Below, piece after piece: positions 45,653-57,900 of a DNA stretch of 64,000 nucleotides (the stretch's first letter is position 1; every line of letters begins with the position of its first letter). Under the pieces are notes generated by a model. The model did not search any database. It worked only from the letters and a program-made list of their open reading frames with translations, and was not told where the DNA came from. The stretch comes from Byssochlamys sp. IMV 00236. Lineage: Eukaryota > Ascomycota > Eurotiomycetes > Eurotiales > Thermoascaceae. The DNA lies in NCBI GenBank assembly GCA_001931875.2, contig MSJH02000546.1, forward strand, positions 124,001 through 188,000. The letters are read 5' to 3'. The translations under genes were made by a program, and so were the position numbers.

Positions 45653-47821
45653 TCACTTACAAATGTTCCACCCTTCTGGAAACCCCTGCCAGAAGCTGTC
45701 ATAAATGCCGAGGAAACCCTCGCTCATATCAAAGTCATAATAGCCAGCAGGAACGCTACTAGATGATATGTTGTGTCCCAACGATCCAACTGTTTCCTGT
45801 TCGGAAGCTATCGCTCGCAGATACCCCTCCTTGACCATTCGCAGCTTCGTAATGCTGACGAGGAGCAAGTCCTTATGTTCTCCGAGTTCGGGCTGAAGCA
45901 TAGAAGATCTGGCCAGCTCCGATTTCTGAATCATCTTGTCCAGTATTGTTGGCAGGTTGACCCTGCTTCGAACGTAATTTAGATCCCACTCGCTGTTTTC
46001 GAGAAAACACAGTCGTCGAGTGAATATGATAGCGCGGGCTATATGGAGCCATATCACAATTGGCACGTAGACATAGATTGCGGGTGGGATCGAGAGGAAC
46101 TGTTCTATCAACGCAAGTGACGATTCAAGACAGGCGTAAAGTGTATTCAATCGTTCAAACGAGTAGGATCCGTAGGAAGTCTGAGGAGGGATGTCATAAA
46201 ATACTATCTCGTACAAAGACATTTCTGTATCGTGGTAGTGTATGTTCAATATACCTGAATCGTTACTAAAGCCCTCTCGTCGAGAATGCGAAATGTGTGT
46301 ACAGCAATGTGGTGGCTCACAGTTCCCTTTGACAAGCTTGTTCCAGCTCTCGCGCAGAACATGCAGATCCTTTTCTATAGCTTTCATGTGCATCCCGACC
46401 GGAGCCCTCATTTTGCCCGGCTCGATATCGTCTATGGGGATACTTCGTTTGATAGTGTTCGCGATCTTCTGGAGGCGCACGAGTTCGACCAAGTAGGTAT
46501 CCGTAGGGTATCTTTTGCTAGAAAGTAGTATTTGGCAGCATTCTTCTACATAAGGCGTATATCGAAGTGGATCCATCCGCCTGAACACTGATGAGACTCT
46601 GTTTCGAGGTCAGTATGGCGTTCTTTTTCGTGACACTATTCTCAAGCGGCTTACACAGCGGTTAGGTAGAAGCAACCCAAAAAAGCTCTTCTCTCTTCAA
46701 GAGTGCCAGATCCTCCGCTAGATCCAAGCCCAGAGACATCCCCCATGGCATCTGAAACTTTCTGGAACCGGCACTGAACATTAGGTTTTGATTGTCCTTT
46801 GTTCAAACCAAGGTCCACCACGAGGGCTACTGCAAGTTGTAGCAGATTCGTTATTTGTCGTATGGAAGAAAACAGATACTGGAACCTGTTCAGGGGTGTC
46901 AGGGCTATCCAGTGTATTTTTACACGAACGTTACAAAAAGACTTACCACCCCATATAGACAAGAAGTCCTTGTAGAAGGTCCAGAGACTTTTCACCTTCG
47001 ACTAGCATGCGCTGGCTCAACTCTTGTACGAACTCTTTCCCCAAGTTCATTTGCCTCTCCATTTGACTGAAGGATGCTGTGACAACGATTGCTTTGAGCA
47101 GAAAGGGCTTGTCCCGACGTAGTTCATGTACAGACACCTTACTATCGATCATAACGAACGGAAAATGTTCTGCCATACGCATCCTGAAAAGGTTGAGGCA
47201 CGTCTCTTCATTCAACTCAACGGGTGGGGGTGGTAACGGCGTGGATCCATAGAACTGGTGGGGTGGTCCTGGATCTGGGGACCTAGAAAGAGAAGCAGGC
47301 TGCAAGCACGCTGCGGTAGCATCCGGTATGGATGATGTGGAGCCAGATTGAGTGTTTGATGAAGCGGCTGCAGGTATACCTGTGTATGAGGGATCGGCCC
47401 GGTCCTGCACTTGTTCTTCATCTGCTGGGGTAGTCCTGTTCGATGTGAGAAGAGTGACTATGTTATCTAACTTTTGCTCCAATTGAGCAACCCTCCTATT
47501 GAACATGTTATCATCTGGACTCGATGGATCTCTAGCTGATACATGTATCAACTCACGTTCTTGGTGCCTTCCGCCTGCGAGTTGCGGACGGGGTCTGCAT
47601 AACGCATTCTTTTTTTAGACGATGACATCTGCAATCGAGTCAACCCAATTCTGGCCCGTCTATTGATACTATCAATTGAATTACCTTTCACACTTTGTCC
47701 CATCTACTGCCGACGGGACACACCTAGCTTTAGCAACGGCGCATATGCGGCAAGCCCGTGGTCCGCGAGGTCCCGAACCATGCGAGCTGCTGCTAAGAGG
47801 CTTTGATTTCAACGCATCCAT
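45653..47821 (-). CDS. Zn2Cys6 transcription factor
   Basis: Six exons (minus): 47685..47821, 47557..47628, 46947..47495, 46655..46885, 46321..46598 and 45653..46254, giving 622 residues. The zinc cluster is split by intron 1: ACRICAVAKARC and, after the junction, KCERCHRLKKEC supply the six cysteines (about residues 24-55). A basic RRRKAP linker leads to a coiled coil (RVAQLEQKLDNIVTLL), as in Gal4-type dimers. The remaining 500 residues carry the helical middle region, with WFQYLFSSIRQITNLLQLA, VVDLGLNK and SVFRRMDPLRYTPYVEECC. The 66-nt intron 46255..46320 is in frame and stop-free. Nuclear. Converges on the Tm-1 TIM-barrel gene with only 124 bp between stops, so it is the obvious local regulator candidate. 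Confidence 0.88.
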
Positions 47822-49167
47822 CACCATCCACACAGTGAGCAACCTCACTGAAAGACGGACTCCGTTTCAAGACACGGGCACGGAACTCATAAAGACTGCC
47901 GTTTCCAATGATGGAAAAAAAGAAAAGTGTTCTGCTCTCTGATTTAAGATATCGTCAAGTGGGGCGGGACCGGAGTTTAAAGTTGTCTCCGTCTCCGGCT
48001 GCATTCGTATTGTCCTTCAAGGCAGCATAATTTGATACTCCACTCGATGCTCCTAAATGGTGTAAAGTTAACCATAGATAAACGAATCCCCATCATGTAT
48101 ATCTACTTTGCGAGTGTCCATATTCCATGCGAGCATTGAAACCTGCGCTGGTAGAGACCTTCATTGAGTCCCATACTACTTTCTCTGGGACTCTGAGAGC
48201 ATAGCATGGTTTAAAACATCTTAACTGACTACTAGAAAAGTATTCTTTAATATGAGTTTCGAGGTGAATACCTTGAATTAAGTCCACGCTGCAGAAATTC
48301 TGCAAGACTACGTCCTTTGGCACATCTTTCGCGTACACCTTTTGAACTCATCGATATGCTTACAGCACGGCTTTTCGTCGAATATATACAGGCAAACGAA
48401 TCTCATTCTATCTTCCTCCCCTTCATGCCATTTTCTCCAGAGCGGAGACACAGGTTATCTCTACTAAAGGATTCGAGACATCTTAAAACGGGGATCGAGC
48501 TGCAAGTACTATAAAAACTGACAACGCACCTCGCATGTAGGGCAACTTTTGCTAATGTAAAGATCTCACTGCCCGATCACAGAGACACAATAACTTATTG
48601 CACATCACATGCTGCGCATACTTACTACCGTCTAACTACAAGTTGGAAGCTGATCGAAAGCTGGTTGGGGTTCAATGTGATTGGAAAGATGGTCCATGCT
48701 CAAGAAGGACTGCTGAAGCGTGACCTGTATCCTGAACACGTTCAAATCAGCGATCATAGAGCACAGCACCACAACAGTCTCAGTTTTGTACTGTTTGCCA
48801 ATTTTTTAGCCACAAAGAGCAAGGGATAGCCTGCATTGTGGTCATCAGAAACTTAAAGGGGGCTGTCAAGTCTATCAGAAATGGGGTTGGTGACGGCCAC
48901 CCGCCGGCGCGTTATCCTAACATTCCACAAGGAGGCAAATGACGGCGGTCTCGCATAGAGCTCACTACAAATATATGAACTTCATTTGGATCCACGGAAA
49001 GCGTTCTCTCCACAGTTGAGTAGATGCCTCAAGCTTTAGAAGTGCCAAACCAAGAATTCATCTCTGTTCTAAGCTCGCCCAGGCCAAGGTCCTCCAATCT
49101 ATCTTTCTAACCCCTCATCCCACGTCCATCTGAGGCCCTCGCAAAAGGAATATAACTATAGTCCAAA
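47822..49167. other. Intergenic, 1.3 kb
   Basis: Promoters of the Zn2Cys6 gene and of the small secreted protein gene. No gene recognised. Confidence 0.5.
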
Positions 49168-49689
49168 ATGGTCTCTACACTGTCTTCGTCACTTGCCATC
49201 ATATACTTCGTTTTCGGCCTCATCGTCTTTGTTTGTACAGTAGAGGCACTGCCGATTTCCTCTGCAGGCGATGGAGCGACTGTCTTGAGAACCAGATCCC
49301 CTAAACCGGTAAGTAATTCATACAGATCCGCCTCTCCTAGTCTCAACAGGGATAGCTGACGGTCTGAATGACAGAGAATCATCCCAGACCCCAATGCCAG
49401 TCTATCAGATATCCTTTCCGACCTTGGCCTCCACGTCAATGTCGACGCTCTCAAGAATGCTGTGAAGAACGATATCGCAGACAAGCTCGGTGAGCCAAAG
49501 AACAGGTATGGCTCTAGCAATGGCACGGGAGCCAGCCAGAGCACCGCTACATCGACTGCGAGCAACAGCACCGCTTCAGCAACTCCTACCGCAGCCAACA
49601 CGCCGGATCTTGTTCAGGATTTGATGAACACTCTGGCATCGGCGTTGACAAGCGTTTTGTATGACAGTGACGAGCATGGTCTCTCATGA
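49168..49689 (+). CDS. Small secreted Ser/Thr/Ala-rich protein
   Basis: Exons 49168..49308 and 49375..49689 (intron 66 nt, GTAAGT...ACAG) give 151 residues. A hydrophobic N-terminus (SSLAIIYFVFGLIVFVCTVEA) fits a signal peptide, with a likely cut after VEA and before LPISS. The mature part has a helical segment (SLSDILSDLGLHVNVDALKNAV) and a tail rich in Ser, Thr, Ala and Asn with several N-x-S/T sites. No cysteines remain after the signal peptide, so it is not a disulfide-rich effector or hydrophobin. No family recognised. Confidence 0.7.
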
Positions 49690-50410
49690 GCGACGGTATA
49701 CGAAGTGTTATGAAAGCAAAAATGAAACAACGATATTCAAGATGTGTATAAGTACAGAGGCGTCTGGCATAGAAAGCCAATGGTTATGGTTGTATGTTAT
49801 CCACGACTAGATCTAGTTACCTGTTTCTGCTTAGTAAATTATAAATTATTAACTATCTGTCTTCCAAACATGAACAGACAGAAGACAAAGCCCACTAATA
49901 ATGTAATCTGGAGACAGAAATCAAAGTGCTTCCAGCCGGCAGATCTTCGAAGGTCCGATAAGTAATTATGCCGAAGCTCTCTAAAGTGCTCGGAGTTTAG
50001 CGGCGGGTTTGTGTGTCTTATCTCCTGTCGGTATTCTCTATCAACGACCGGTCCGGAAGTTAATAATCGGACGAGAACACGCCCGCGAAGACAAGAAAGG
50101 AGCAGTGGATGGTTCGAGAATATCCAGGGTTCGGAGATGAGCTTACGAGGTTAACCTCAGACCGCAGTCTTAGTAGTATATGCGGACATAGTCATCGGTA
50201 TTACTGGACAAATCTGTAGAGTAGAAAGTACAACGCTGCGGGGATAATGAACCTAGATCCATGATGCAATAATAGGAATTCTGGGGCTCGGGAGGATATA
50301 AAGACCCCTCATAGCTGCCCCGCCGAAGATAGACATCAACGCCTTGTATTTCTCAAGCATCTACAGACACCTTCAGTTACACATCACAGATACGAATCGC
50401 CTCTGTCAAC
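49690..50410. promoter_or_regulatory. Promoter region of the pyridoxal-reductase-like gene
   Basis: 721 bp holding a clear TATAAA (50297..50302), about 110 bp before the ATG. Nothing else recognised. Confidence 0.55.
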
Positions 50411-51578
50411 ATGCCTATCCTCGTCGGAAGAGAGGTTGGCCCTACGGGCTATGGAATGATGAGTATGTTTTCTCTGTCTCCCAGACTCTAATGCGAATGC
50501 GCAATCTTGTGAATCCGCAAAAAAAAGAAAGAAAGAAAAAAGCAAAAAAGACAGATCGAACAGTACTGACAGAATCACCATCGCAATTGCAGGATTGACC
50601 TGGAATCCTACACCCCCGAGTGATGAAGTAGCCTTTGAAACCTTGAACACGGCGTTGAAGCTCGGTGCCAACTTCTGGAACGGTGGAGAGCTGTACGGTA
50701 CTCCCGAGAGCAACTCGCTGCATCTTCTCAACAGATACTTCACCAAGTACCCCGAAAACGCAGACAAAGTGGTTCTGAGCATCAAGGGTGGTCTGAAGCG
50801 CGGTGCCCTGGTACCAGATGGCTCTGAGGAGAACATCCGACGAAGCGTAGACGAGTGTCTGCGAGTCCTGGACGGAAAGAAGAGCGTCGATATCTTCGAG
50901 TGCGCCAGACAGGACCCGAACACTACAGTCGAACAGACCGTGAGCATCCTAGCTCAGCTCGTGAAGGAGGGAAAGATTAAGGGCATCGGACTCAGTGAGG
51001 TCGACGCTGAGACGGTGAGACGAGCGTACGTATTCTGCACCGCAAAGCGTCCCAGTCACATCGAACTAGGATACTGACATGACTTCAGAGCCAAGATTCA
51101 CCCCATCGCGGGAGTCGAGGTTGAACTGTCCCTGTGGGATACGCACGTCCTTGAAGATGGCACCGCGGCAGCCTGCGCGGAACTTGGAATCCCTCTGATT
51201 GCCTACTCTCCGCTTGGCCGGGGAGTTCTGACAGGCTCCATCACCAAACTCACTGATATCCCCGAGGGCGACTTCCGGAGACTGCTGCCTAAGTACCAAG
51301 ATGAGACTCTGAAGAACAATCTGCAGCTGGTCAACGAAGTGAAGAAGATCGCCGAGCGAAAGAGTCTGACCCCTGGTCAGATCGCTCTGTCCTGGCTGAA
51401 GACCTTGAGCGCAAAGCCTGGCATGCCTACGATTATTCCCATCCCTGGTGGTACGACTAGCGACAAGGTTACTCAGAATACGAAGGACATCCCTGAACTT
51501 GATGATGCGGATATGAAGGATCTCGAAAAGATCTTGCAGGAGCACAAGGTGGTTGGAGAAAGATATCCTTCGCACTAA
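50411..51578 (+). CDS. Aldo/keto reductase, pyridoxal reductase type
   Basis: Exons 50411..50462, 50593..51025 and 51089..51578 (introns 130 and 63 nt) give 324 residues. The N-terminus after splicing reads GREVGPTGYGMMRLTW. The motif FWNGGELYGTPESNSLHLL replaces the usual F-D-T-A-x-x-Y-G and, with SIKGG and IFECARQDP, is the hallmark of the yeast/fungal pyridoxal reductase group (AKR8, Plr1), which uses NADPH to reduce pyridoxal to pyridoxine in vitamin B6 salvage. Note Asn/Gly at the position of the canonical catalytic Asp, as in that group. The first intron is unusually long for this window and has an A-rich tract before the acceptor. Cytosolic. Confidence 0.9.
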
Positions 51579-52300
51579 ACCAATATACCAGCCTCCGTCG
51601 ATAGACTACTTCCATCCCGGTCAGAGCAACGATTATTGCTACGCAGCGAAACTATACGAAAACAAACACATCGGGCGATAAACTCTGCATATAGCGGACT
51701 CTACTTGGCATTTCCTATTCTGAAATGAAGGTCAGCTAAACCCTTTTGACGCCTTCTGAGAACAAATGCTTCGAGTGGTTTGACGATCAGATCAAGTGTA
51801 GATTTGGTGTCAACATACAGTTTCACTGCAGAACAGGAAACTGTCTGTATTGCAGAATTCACTTTTTACTCATCATGGAAAAGGGGAGGTTGGAATAAGC
51901 AGGGGCTGTGGTTAATTGACTTACCCTGTTGTGTTAGTCTTCACTGCTTTATGATGGTTTAGTGGTAGAAATCATCAACATGCACATGAATTATGAACAT
52001 AATATCAATAATGGATAATATGATCTGATGCTATTCCAACTATCATTGTAGAGGAGTAGTCTTGGTCTCAGTGTTGTGCGCACACATGCAGAAATGATAA
52101 ATGTGTAGAGAGGAAAGCAGAGGGAAAAAAACTCACATCGCCGACGGAGATAAATAGTCCGGTCACGTGCTGGGGCCATCGCGGTATAGCTGCTTTAGAC
52201 ATTCAATGCAGCCGGGAACAATGTCTTTGATTGTAGACATCCAACCCTGCTATTGACCCTTTTTGCAAACCATTCGCATCACAGCTGTGTGCCTTTCACC
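51579..52300. other. Intergenic, 0.7 kb
   Basis: 3' flank of the reductase and promoter of the C2H2 gene; a CACGTG E-box lies near 52164. Nothing else seen. Confidence 0.5.
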
Positions 52301-53536
52301 ATGGCCGAGTCTCCAGGATCCCCTCTCTCCTCCATCGCTTCAGATGACCTTACTGAGGACATGAAGCTCGATAACCAGGGACAATCACCCTCCGCATCGA
52401 ACATGCCGCCCTCAAAGCGCCGTCGCACTGGCATCGCGTCCTGGGACCGCCAGACGCCCATGTCCTCAGTCCACGAAGATATCCCTCCGACATCTCCTTC
52501 GACCTCGATATCGTCCGATACCTCCGGTGATATCCCGAACTCACCCAACACAGCCGCGCTCATCGGAGCCGGCCAGGATGACGACTATAGCGGCCAGGGC
52601 AGTGACCAAGTGACCGTCTGCAGATGGGAGGGATGCGAAGCTGGAGACCTAGGAAATATGGATGACCTCGTCCAGCATATCCATAATGAACATATTGGGA
52701 TCCGGCAGAAGAAGTACTCCTGCGAATGGGTCGATTGTAGCCGGAAGGGTCAGACGCATGCAAGCGGATACGCGCTGCGCGCGCATATGAGAAGCCATAC
52801 CAGAGAGAAACCTTTCTACTGCGCACTTCCAGGTATGTGTTCGGGTGTCTCAATCTCATCTGAGACTCTGATTTGTGAGCATTCCTGACTGACATGGCCT
52901 GTTCCACTACGTACAGAATGCGATCGCAGCTTCACCCGTTCAGACGCTCTCGCGAAGCACATGAGGACAGTCCACGAAACAGAAGCCCTAAGACCTTCAG
53001 ACCCCGTCCCAAAGCATCATACTGCTCTCGGGTCAATAGCTACGCCAACCAGCAAGCTACAGCGTATCAAGCTAAAGCTGTCCTACCCCCCTAGAGAAGA
53101 CATGGAACAATTAAGCGACACCAACATCGAAGAGCCTGCAGATATTGATGAACTTGACTCAATATCCATTCCCGACTATGGCCCTGAACTGGGCTTCGAT
53201 GAAGAGGAGCTTTCCCTTCGTCCATACGACCTGTACCGCCTGCTCCGTCGACAGATCCACTGGGCAGAAAAGGAAAGCGCCCAGCTTCGCCAGGACTGGG
53301 AGAAAATCGAACCACGGAGAAAACAAGCCTTCAGGGAGAAAGAATCCATCTTTGATAACGTAGCCGAGGCCGAGCTGGAATTAATCAAAACCATCTGGGG
53401 CACAGAGGGAGTACTACCACAAGCTCTCACTCTCGCTAATGGCCTCGGACAATTGCAGCAGAAAAACGACGTGCCGCAATCAGAAGACCCAGCTGAAACA
53501 GCTTCAGCCCCTACTGCCGAGCCCGTCGCAGGTTGA
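52301..53536 (+). CDS. C2H2 zinc-finger protein, Iec1/YY1-like
   Basis: Exons 52301..52832 and 52917..53536 (intron 84 nt, GTATGT...ACAG) give 383 residues. A Ser/Pro-rich N-terminus with a KRRR patch precedes three to four Cys2His2 fingers (about residues 105-200): CRWEGCEAGDLGNMDDLVQH, then CEWVDCSRKG with HMRSH, then a finger split by the intron, CALPECDRSFTRSDALAKHM. The C-terminal part has a conserved-looking LRPYDLYRLLRRQIHWAEKE helix and a coiled region. This combination resembles Iec1, a finger subunit of the fission yeast INO80 remodeller, and metazoan YY1. That assignment is tentative; the nuclear DNA-binding call is firm. Confidence 0.82.
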
Positions 53537-54995
53537 GGCAATATGCCTACAATCTACAACCCATAATGCATCAACTCCTTCGTCCGAAACCTTGTATTTC
53601 AATCAGGCGTACAGTGTTCCTTTCCTCGCAGCGGTGCTGTGATCACATGGCTAATTTATCCGGATTGGCTCTGCTTTTTCTCCTTTTTTTTTTCTTTTTT
53701 CTTTCCCTTTTCCTTTTTTCGCCCTTTATCTCTTCAATGTACGGGTACATGGCTATTTATGTTCGGTGCGGGATTGGAATCCATATATCTTTTTTTTTNN
53801 NNNNNNNNNNNNNNNNNNNNNNNNNNNNNNNNNNNNNNNNTTTACTTTTTTTTACCCATCTTGTCTGAAAAAATGATGCAGTTTCTTCATCTTCATCCAA
53901 TCTGCATAACTTAGTCGGAGATATCTGAAATGACAAACATAGCATTTCAATTAGAAACTCGCCAGATTGACTGTCCTTGATACTTGGGCAGCTCGCTCTG
54001 TTTCGCTTACGAGTACCAGGAACATGACTAGTTAGTAACCAATAGATGAAGCTAAGGTTCAGCTTCTGATCATTTTGGAAGACAACAGGAGCGATTGACG
54101 CTTCGAAGATCTAGAGACCTTTTCAGTAGATACAGAGGAAAATGGGCCTTACGACGGCACTGTTCGTCCTAAGAGACAAGGTCCGAATCAGTAATAACAA
54201 TGACCACAGTAACAGGCAAAAGCCTACTAGTAATTTACTTCTACGTAGATGATCTGAGAAAGGATCTTAGAATTTTGTTTCGTACTTGGTATCTCTCGCA
54301 GCAAAGACAAGATAGGCATTAAATGTCCACTTTTGCGTATGCTTCAGAACAAGGCATCCCAGCCAGGCAAATGACACGGCGTGTGCAACTCCTTTTTTTC
54401 GAGAAAATAACAAATTCCATGACACATTTTAAACCCCCCTTGTCCCCGATGTGCTCCCAATGGGTATGCTAAGGGAACAAAGAAGCTAAACAAAACTAGG
54501 ATAAGACGCCGTAGGAGTGTGCCCTGCCAAGATGTTGCCATTCACGCTCCATGAGTTGGAGACACCACCAGAGAGCTGTCTAAACGACAGAAGTAGAGAA
54601 GACCGGGAAAAAGAACAACGGGGACCCTTGCCCATGAAAGGGCGGGTCCACCCGTACACAAAATAAACCGAAGACCCGACTTCGGCGAAGGGGTCAAGGG
54701 CAAGACGAAAAGAAACAAAGCCATGCAAGATGGGTCATCCACACACATCATGCCCACTGGTGATAGCCGCCAGATGTTCTGTACCCAACAACCTTGCGCC
54801 GCCGCCATGCAATCATACAAGGATATGTGCCGCCTCGAAACTCCAAGTAAAATTCAAATCAATGAGAAAATATGCCGATACCCTCCAGAGGGGACATGGC
54901 TCCACAAATGCTTACAATTGAAAGGAAGGACAAAGCATATATCACAAAATTATTTCTTGGCCACTGCAGGAAGACCGCCATCACGAGACGGGGCT
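53537..54995. other. Convergent intergenic with assembly gap
   Basis: 3' flanks of the C2H2 gene and of CHD1. Contains T-rich tracts and the N run at 53799..53840. No gene recognised. Confidence 0.55.
53799..53840. other. Assembly gap (42 N)
   Basis: Undetermined bases within a T-rich tract; open frames crossing it are artefacts. True length is unknown. Confidence 0.98.
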
Positions 54996-57900
54996 CTAGG
55001 CCCCGTTCGCGGGGGCCTTCTCAGCAGCGGCCACCTTTCGGTACATATCCCGAATTTTGTCGGTCCCAACTTCCTTGTTGGGCCAGTATTTCTCGGCGAC
55101 GTAACCCCTATCACTGACAGTTAGATATACATGTCCTCGTGAGATTCAAAACAAGAAAGTAATTCACATACCAGAGACGGTCCTCGAGAGAAGCCATGGA
55201 TTCCCCTTCCAGCGTTTTGGCGATGAAATCGCCAACTGAGCGCAGCAGGTTCTTGAGCTGCAAGGCACGTTCAGCCTTGCTGGGATAGTTTTCCTTTGTA
55301 ACACCTGCCATCCGCTTCAACTTGTCTCGGATGGGCTTGAAGAGCATGCGAAACATATCATCCTGGCTGGAAGAGCCATTGTCGTCACTCTTGCGATGAC
55401 GCATTTCTTCAGCCGACCCATTTGTGGCTCTCTTACGAACCCGCTCTGCATCAGATCCAGATCTGGGGCGGGCATCGCTCCTGGGAGTGTTCGGTCGTTC
55501 CATACTATCTCGAATTCCGTGGGTTTGAGAACGGTGTCGCGATTTCTCATGTTCTCTAGCGCCCTTTCGACCACTAGGAGGTGCAGGCGACGCCGACATA
55601 CTACCACTATGTTGGTGACGCATCCCATTCTTCTTGTTGTTGCGGTGATGGTTCTCGACAGCCCGCTTAGCTGCTAGGCTAGTGCCATTGCTCAACTTGT
55701 CCTTGAGCACGGAGAGGAGATAGTCAGCCCGACGTACAAGATGGACCGCACCGGGAGACTTGGTAGTCTTCTCGCCATTCTGGCGTTCGCTCTTCTTGTC
55801 CACGCGGTGCTCTTCTAAAAAGAACTTGTCGGAGAGCGCCAGATCTGGGTCGTCACGGATTTGTGCCCAAGCACCATAGCCATGGCGGGCGATGCCAACA
55901 CACAGCATGCCGTCTTCGCGTGCGCCCCATTCGCAGGTGTAGTCTGCGCCTTTTGTTGCCTCGGGTATACGGAAATTCTTAGGATCAGGAAGAGCAGACG
56001 TAAGTTGTCGTAGCATGCGCATCTCACCAGGGCGCTCGACAATGGTCCACGCATTCAGGCGCTTAACACCGTGAAGATCAAAGAGGACGGCTTTCTTCTC
56101 CTTCTTTGTCGGAATCTTTCCTTCTTGCTCCAAGGCCTCCAGCTTTTCGGTGTCTTCCCTCACCAATGCCGCAGCCTTGCCAGTGATCTCACGAAGAGCA
56201 GCCTTCACAGTATCCCTATCACGGCCTATAAGTCTGGCTTCGCGGATGACTTCTTCCTCACGGTCCTCAATCGCACCATATCTCAAGAAGGCGCGAAGGA
56301 GATGACGGTATTCCTTTTCGACGAGAGGACGTTTAGGATCAAGAGAGTTATTAGTATCGGACATATCAGCGGCATCGACATTGACCTGTGCTCGCGCCCG
56401 GCGCTTCGCTGTACGTTCTTCACGACTATCTGGTGCCTCCTCGGTAGGGGCATTACGCTTGCGCGGCCGGTTCTGTTCGATGACTTCAGCAAGATAGCGC
56501 TCATCAGCCTTGCGCTTCTCTTCTGCTTTGATCTCTTCGAGTTGTTCCTTCGGGATGATGTCATCCCAGCTCAGGTCGTCAACTTTGATATCTACAAAAT
56601 TGAACGCCTTCAGGAACTCTTCGCCACCATCTGCCTGAATACCTTCCGCTTGCTCCGTCTGGTGCAATTCAGCATTGGCCAGAACGGAATCAATATCAAG
56701 CTGCTCCAACTTCTTCTGGTTATCCGTCTGCTCGAACATCTTCTGGCCACGACGCTTGAGTATCCGGGAAATATCGTCAGTTGCAACCGGTTCTCCAACA
56801 GAGATACCGCCGCGAGCCATCTTGCTCTGAATCTCCGACGCTTCCTTATCCGTGACACCCCTCTGGATGGTGATAAATTCAAGAAGGAGCTTATTCCGCG
56901 CTCGTTCCAAGACTTCTTCCTCCACCGTGTCCTTCGACACAAGTCGGTAAACGCTGACAGGCTTGGTCTGACCGATACGGTGGGCTCGAGCCATTGCTTG
57001 CAAGTCAGCTTGAGGATTCCAGTCAGAGTCGAACAAAACTACAGTATCTGCAGTCATCAGGTTGATTCCGAGTCCACCAGCTCTAGTTGAAAGAATGAAG
57101 GCGAAGTCGTTGCTGTCAGGAGCGTTGAAATGCTCGATAGCGAGACGTCGAGGCCCCGCAGCGATGGTTCCATCCAGACGCTGGTAGGAATAGCCCCTGT
57201 ACTCCATGTAATCCCCAAGGATATCAAGCATTTTCACCATTTGACTGAAAATCAAGACTCGGTGCCCGTCGCGCTTCAACTTGGCCAAGAGTTGGTCGAG
57301 AAGCATCATCTTTCCGCTGCTCGTAATCATAGCCCTTAGCACATCCTCACGACGAGTGCTGCCTTCAAGAATCCTAGCTTCGGCATTAGGAAACATGAAA
57401 GGATGATTGCTCGCCTTCTTAAGCTCCATCATGATGTTCAGCAACGACTGCTTTTGGCCCTTGGACCCTTCGTTCAGCGCTGCATAATTCTTTGTGAGGA
57501 TGTTCTTGTAGTATTCCAACTGGACGTCGGACAGCTCGACACGGATGATTTTCTCTGTCTTGGGAGGAAGATCAGTTTCAACCTTGGATTTCGTACGTCG
57601 TAGCATATAAGGTTGGATAGCTTTCGTGAGCTGCGCGATCTTGTGAGAAGCAGCCTCAGAGTTGAGGTCCATATCGGCATCGATTTCCACCAAGCCGGGG
57701 TTCAGGAAATCCATCAAAGCCGACAACTCAGCGAGATTGTTCTGGATGGGTGTACCGGTAATGAGCAATCTAGCAGGAGACCTAAATTCCAACAGCTTGG
57801 CATAAAGCTGCGAGTCGCGGTTCTTCAGGCGGTGTGCCTCATCGACAGCGAGGAACTGCCACTTGAGCTGGCTCAGGAATGAAGAGTCCAACAGGACGTA

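Noticed and set aside
47676..47942. 88-codon plus-strand frame
   Set aside because: Covers the first exon of the Zn2Cys6 gene on the opposite strand, where the six-cysteine cluster is unmistakable.
53533..53914. Frames crossing the N run
   Set aside because: They include undetermined residues and T-rich low complexity.
56071..57090. 339-codon plus-strand frame
   Set aside because: Antisense of CHD1; no domain.
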